64,000 bases of DNA. Origin: Bradyrhizobium diazoefficiens (GTDB lineage Bacteria; Pseudomonadota; Alphaproteobacteria; Rhizobiales; Xanthobacteraceae). Below are positions 61,601 to 64,000 of this stretch, piece by piece (the first letter of the stretch is position 1; each line of letters begins with the position of its first letter). Made by a program: the position numbers and the translations under genes. The DNA lies in assembly GCF_016616425.1 (NCBI RefSeq), contig NZ_CP067101.1, forward strand, positions 4,030,001-4,094,000, in the 5' to 3' direction. The notes beneath the pieces were generated by a model. The model made no database searches. It worked only from the letters and a program-made list of their open reading frames with translations, and was not told the DNA's origin.

Positions 61601-61882
61601 GGTGTTCAACCGCGGAAACACCAGGACCTCGCAGGAGGGATCGAGCGCGTGAATGACGCTGCCCAGCCGCTCCGCCCGGTTCTCGCTCTCGGCGAGGAAA
61701 ACGATGCCGCTGCGTCCGGACTGCTTCCATTGGGCAAGCAGATGGAGAGCCAGCACCCCGAGCGGCGACGCGGACGAGATCGTGGCGCGCTGCGCCGCTT
61801 TGCTCTTCTTTGGTAGCGCCTTGTTTGGCAACGCCCTGCTTGGCGCCTTCCTGGCCACCCGCGCCTTTTTGGAAAGCCTCAC
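58655..61882 (-). CDS. Second Mfd-like translocase (Mfd paralogue)
   Basis: A 1075-residue protein, shorter than Mfd (1172) and clearly divergent. It keeps a UvrB-like front part, a CarD-like RNA-polymerase-interaction region (QGTVVIHLQRGLGVLDGLQT), the RecG-like motor (Walker A GDVGFGKTEVALRAA near residue 581, DEEQHFG, SATPIPRTL) and a C-terminal TRCF-like domain ending in RVEELFELLDD. The N-terminus has a Lys/Arg-rich extension (RKAPSRALPNKALPKKSKAA). The canonical mfd is at 33340. It may be a specialised transcription-coupled repair or termination motor. Confidence 0.88.
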   Translation of the reverse strand: MRLSKKARVARKAPSRALPNKALPKKSKAAQRATISSASPLGVLALHLLAQWKQSGRSGIVFLAESENRAERLGSVIHALDPSCEVLVFPRLNTLPFDQLEPSHELAGRRASVLRRLAKSRKPLFLVSTAEAVMERLPPPASLSRLSLSLKVGGTFSERELETRLESLGYDLDDEPDYPGGALFHGQTFEIFPAGALGPFRIEHSDRAIRRIVAFDPNEHRIIFETRELVVDPTSERLGLAGKRSQRASLFDYCGRAKWIADAKVPMHADAWLDTIEEAAPRAEREREYLGRRDWKQLSKSMKVLPRAAFFQSIPEFSKLTSARKALRAFVEETRRAGSRLILVAAHEDDLRAMERMSGLKAPRCADWDEAARGRNGEAALLADLDAGFVMPGKKPLVVVTASDVLGSRAHHPQPMARALSAAFDHADVPEQGTVVIHLQRGLGVLDGLQTVNTGGGALREMIRLKFAGDNAVLVPPPDLALMWPYAAELGKLALDKADGSTWWARRGEAEREIQVAGKALAKHISQRRRRRGEKLVPPGSAYEKFVARFPYFTTSDQAKAISDVLDDLASGHPMDRVICGDVGFGKTEVALRAAAAVVLSGKQVAVAVPTTVLARQHVATFQKRFAPFGIEVGNLSRATSGAALRETREGLRSGRIKVVIGTQALTAKDVRFDDLGLVIIDEEQHFGAAEKARLSGLARNVHVLMMSATPIPRTLAAGLAGFRDLSVIASPPVHRLPVATRIAPLSDAAIASALLREQRRHGQSFLICPRIQDLDPMLARVQAVAPDLRIVCLHGRLAADEIDDRMMSFVEGRADVLLATNIVESGLDIPRANTIVVCWPEKFGLAQLHQLRGRVGRSGIRAFAHLLTETASGQSEKRLAVLEEFSRPGAGFAISERDLDLRGAGDLFSEQQSGHVQVFGPVLYSHLLKMASEKPGEGQAVWVPDLNLPVADMLPETYVQSEPVRLELYARAARCTDEDDLEDLEEETARRFGPLPMMARDFFAAARLRLECKRRGIVRLDVGPEAAAATFLPGRLRKSRGKSLQRDGDRVVYHARMQDAPFERVEELFELLDD

Positions 61883-62142
61883 TTGAACCCGTCTCTAGTC
61901 TTATACCGTCGCCAACTGAATGCGGGCCGCCCTCATTCCGATTCGGCAACGCGCCGCCATGCATATGGGATTTGCCCCGTGAAAGCACGCCCGGCGGCAA
62001 CGTTCGACGCGGCGCCGCGATCCTGACGAATGGGTTGCTTGATCGGGGTACAGATCGAAACTGGCGCGGCGCGGGATCGGCGTCTGTCGATGCGACGCTT
62101 GGCGCGGCTGTAGACGTTCTTCGCACAGGAAGGCACGAAAAA

Positions 62143-62168
62143 CCCCAGCGCTTGGAGCCACGCTGGGG
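62143..62168 (-). terminator. Hairpin with minus-strand U-tail
   Basis: CCCCAGCG (62143-62150) and CGCTGGGG (62161-62168) form an 8-bp stem with a 10-base loop. Outer arms GCACGAAA and TTTCGTGC extend it after a 2-base interruption. On the minus strand the stem is followed by TTTTT. Confidence 0.65.
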
Positions 62169-62232
62169 CGTTTCGTGCAAAATGAACTGGTCAAGCAATG
62201 ACATTGTCATAGCAGCGATTTCGGCGCACGCT

Positions 62233-62248
62233 TGTGAACTGGTTCACA
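62233..62248. promoter_or_regulatory. Perfect Crp-type palindrome
   Basis: TGTGAACTGGTTCACA fits TGTGA-N6-TCACA exactly and is a perfect 16-bp palindrome. It lies about 260 bp upstream of the small exported protein gene and 350 bp from the Mfd paralogue start, just beside a terminator-like hairpin. Confidence 0.5.
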
Positions 62249-62257
62249 CAAACAAAC

Positions 62258-62278
62258 GACCTCGAGGATACCGAGGTC
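62258..62278 (-). terminator. Second hairpin with minus-strand U-rich tail
   Basis: GACCTCG (62258-62264) and CGAGGTC (62272-62278) form a 7-bp stem with a 7-base loop. On the minus strand it is followed by GTTTGTTTGTG. Confidence 0.45.
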
Positions 62279-62494
62279 GCCAACCTTTGTGGGGAAGGTT
62301 TTCTCGCGGCCCGGGGGCTTTGGGGCTTGGGGATGGGCCGGGAGCCAGGATTCGACGCCTGCCGCGCCGAGTGGTTCCAAAATCGGCGGCCGGCACGTTC
62401 CATCTGCCCAATCACGCCGCAGCGGGATACCGCTTCTTCCGGTTTGAGCGCGGACGCGCCGCGCGCTAGGATGGCGCCTTTAACGGAGGCTCAT

Positions 62495-62734
62495 TTGAAA
62501 CCATTCATTTTTATCGCCGCCATCGCACTGCTTGCGACGGCTCCCGCCCGCGCACAGGTGCTGGTCGATCCCAACAAGGTTGCTCCCGAATACCGCGAGG
62601 CGGCCGCGAAGCGTCGGGCCGAGCAGTTGCGCCAGCGCGAATGCGCGCTGAAGGCGGATCTCGAGAAGGTGCTGCCCAGGGATCGCACGGCCTTCCTCAA
62701 CCATTGCCTGGATATCATGGCGGCCAAGCAATAA
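62495..62734 (+). CDS. Small exported protein, TTG start
   Basis: A 79-residue protein with a signal peptide (MKPFIFIAAIALLATAPARA) and a mature charged helical part of about 58 residues (VDPNKVAPEYREAAAKRRAE) with two cysteines (RECALK and NHCLDI). GGAGG lies 5 bp before TTG 62495. An in-frame ATG at 62471 would put the ribosome-binding site inside the gene, so TTG is preferred. Function unknown. Confidence 0.75.
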   Translation: MKPFIFIAAIALLATAPARAQVLVDPNKVAPEYREAAAKRRAEQLRQRECALKADLEKVLPRDRTAFLNHCLDIMAAKQ

Positions 62735-62923
62735 CGGCCGACGGGCTGTTCCAACCGGCTTCTCCCGCGGCCGGCCGATGCCACTTGGCCGCGCGCGTTC
62801 TGCGTCGCGATCGCGCCGGGCGATTGCAGGACGGCTATTCTGCGTTCTTCGCCGAGGATTCCCGCGTGGCGCCGTCGAGATCGTTCGCTGGCCGGACGCG
62901 ATCGGCGGGACGCGAGGACTGGC

Positions 62924-63316
62924 TCACCTCCGTTTCTGCTTCCTCGGAAACAGGCGGTCGCGGATGTAACGCGAGGTCGGGGTCAGGCGGATGCCACGAG
63001 GCTTCTGCCAGGCAGCGCGGTCGATCTCCTTCTCGTCGCCAATCTCCAGCCTGCCCCTGGCGGTCTTGGCAATGAAGATCGCATCGCTCATCTTGCGGCC
63101 GGAGCGCTTGTTCCTCGCCTTCACTTCCTTCCAGAGGCTGATCCTGCCGAGCTTCAGCTTGGGCAGCTCCTCCCTGATCTCCCGCCGCAGGCATTCCTTC
63201 TCGGACTCGCGCGCACGCTTGCGGCCGCCCGGGAACATCCACAGGCCGTCCGACCGGCGTCTGACCAACAATACTTTGCCGCGCCTCGCGGCAACCAGCT
63301 TGGAAGACTTCGCCAT
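62924..63316 (-). CDS. Nudix hydrolase
   Basis: A 130-residue protein with a Nudix box: G31, E37, R45-E46 and E49-E50 (GGRKRARESEKECLRREIRE). The short, basic sequence fits a DIPP/MutT-like pyrophosphohydrolase acting on nucleoside or inositol pyrophosphates; the substrate is not predictable. A non-standard ending of the box (ELPK for ExGU) is noted. The C-terminus is Lys/Arg-rich (FPRKQKRR). Confidence 0.85.
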   Translation of the reverse strand: MAKSSKLVAARRGKVLLVRRRSDGLWMFPGGRKRARESEKECLRREIREELPKLKLGRISLWKEVKARNKRSGRKMSDAIFIAKTARGRLEIGDEKEIDRAAWQKPRGIRLTPTSRYIRDRLFPRKQKRR

Positions 63317-63463
63317 TGCTGCCGTAATCGAAAACAGAATCGTGCCCCAATCGTAACTTGTCTAGTCGAATAGACAAGTTCGCGGCGCTCTTTGATCACA
63401 GGTCGCGCCCGCCGTCGGGTCCTGGCGCGACATGGCGGGCAGATCGCGCCGTTCGAGGCGAGA

Positions 63464-64000
63464 TCAGCCCTCGCCTGCGCCCGCCTGGTCCTCCGTCCTG
63501 ATCCAGGCCATCATCATCTCCCAGGCCACCGACAGGATGATCGGTCCGATGAACAGGCCGACGATGCCGTGGGCGAGCGTGCCGCCGATCACGCCGACGA
63601 AGATCACGATGGTCGGCGTGGTCAGGCCACGTCCCATGACGAGCGGTTTCAACATGGTGTCGATGAAACCGACGAGGACGAGAAACACGGTGAGCAGCAG
63701 CGCCGTGGTGAGGTCCTTGGCGGTCCAGATCCAGATGATCACGGGCAGCAGCACGAAGAAGGCGCCGATCTGCACGATCGAGAGCAGCAGCACGATGAAG
63801 GCGAGAAGGCCGGCACTCGGCACCGCCGCGAGCCTGAAGCCGATGCCGGCGAGCAGCGCCTGCACGATCGCAACGCCGATCACGCCCTGCGCCACGGCGC
63901 GGATGGTCGCGCCTGCGAGCCCCAGGAAATGCTCGCTCTGCTCGGGCACGATGCGAAACAGGAAGCTGCGGCCGGCCGCGACCAGCCGCGGCCCGTGCGG
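63464..64000 (-). CDS. AI-2E/PerM-family transporter (partial, 5' end beyond right edge)
   Basis: The last 178 codons of a minus-strand gene that continues past the window. They contain the family block with four hydrophobic segments (VIGVAIVQALLAGIGFRL, LLLSIVQIGAFFVLLPVI, ALLLTVFLVLVGFIDTML, IVIFVGVIGGTLAHGIVGLF) and GPIILSVAWEMMMAW. PerM-type proteins of this family are named for AI-2 export; others are sodium-coupled exporters. Confidence 0.88.
   Translation of the reverse strand, partial: PHGPRLVAAGRSFLFRIVPEQSEHFLGLAGATIRAVAQGVIGVAIVQALLAGIGFRLAAVPSAGLLAFIVLLLSIVQIGAFFVLLPVIIWIWTAKDLTTALLLTVFLVLVGFIDTMLKPLVMGRGLTTPTIVIFVGVIGGTLAHGIVGLFIGPIILSVAWEMMMAWIRTEDQAGAGEG

Larger units (their letters stand above)
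61883..62494. other. 612-bp intergenic region with a Crp-like site and two hairpins
   Basis: No coding frame is convincing. It holds a terminator-like hairpin at 62143-62168, a perfect Crp-type palindrome at 62233-62248 and a second hairpin at 62258-62278. Both hairpins have T-rich tails on the minus strand, so a short minus-strand RNA could end at either. Confidence 0.5.

Noticed and set aside
59102..61816. 904-codon plus-strand frame
   Set aside because: Antisense of the second Mfd; same reasoning.
61933..62136. Arg-rich minus-strand frame of 67 codons in the gap upstream of the Mfd paralogue
   Set aside because: No ribosome-binding site and no similarity. Its composition is what a random GC-rich frame gives.

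Overview
The window is high-GC (about 62-65%) and reads as an alphaproteobacterial chromosome, most probably Bradyrhizobium or a close relative. Several things point there: ndvB, ndvC and ndvD genes for cyclic beta-(1,3),(1,6)-glucans, a nasT-nasS-nirA nitrate module, phosphatidylcholine synthase, an IalB-family protein, and short palindromic repeats of the kind common in Bradyrhizobiaceae genomes. Genes are densely packed on both strands. There is one tRNA gene (Lys), no rRNA, and no recognisable transposase, integrase, prophage or CRISPR array.

Layout. 1-7.1 kb: a DUF1993 gene cut by the window edge, a periplasmic cyclohexadienyl dehydratase (PheC type), two small exported proteins, an RraA-type aldolase with a cupin, the 5-oxoprolinase genes pxpB-pxpC-pxpA, and a 50-residue membrane peptide. 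7.3-12.8 kb (minus strand): nasT and nasS, a long leader with two hairpins that look like NasT targets, then nirA and an overlapping iron-sulfur flavoprotein reductase. 12.9-16.8 kb: rimO, a hypothetical protein, and a second argD-type aminotransferase preceded by what looks like a complete arginine attenuator. 16.9-21.3 kb: a Crp/Fnr regulator and a stress-type operon ending in a membrane-anchored trehalose-6-phosphate synthase with an extracytoplasmic domain. 21.4-31.8 kb: quinone oxidoreductase, pcs, a UbiH-like hydroxylase, an AEC transporter, hspQ, an IalB protein, a YejA-like binding protein, and two proteins whose catalytic motifs have decayed (an acyl-CoA synthetase-like and a GGDEF-like protein). 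31.9-39.5 kb: a cytochrome P450, mfd, sdhE and recG. 39.7-46.8 kb: a frameshifted oxidoreductase, a DUF502 protein, glmS, glmU and a SPOR-like protein. 46.9-52.6 kb: the ndvC-ndvD-ndvB glucan locus.

53.0-57.4 kb is an accessory segment that begins at tRNA-Lys. It carries a decayed hicB, a BRCT protein, a lower-GC DUF3800 gene bracketed by 71-bp palindromic elements, a fragment of the same tRNA gene, small cysteine-pair proteins and an intact hicAB pair. 57.5-64 kb holds a coiled-coil membrane protein, a second Mfd-like translocase, a small exported protein, a Nudix hydrolase and an AI-2E family permease cut by the right edge.

Most original observations: (1) the arginine-rich, nearly leaderless upstream peptide with four mutually exclusive RNA segments ahead of the argD-like gene (15406-15636); (2) the membrane-sensor fusion of trehalose-6-phosphate synthase with its DUF5985 partner genes; (3) two divergent Mfd proteins 22 kb apart; (4) the tRNA-Lys/hicAB duplication with its palindromic elements.
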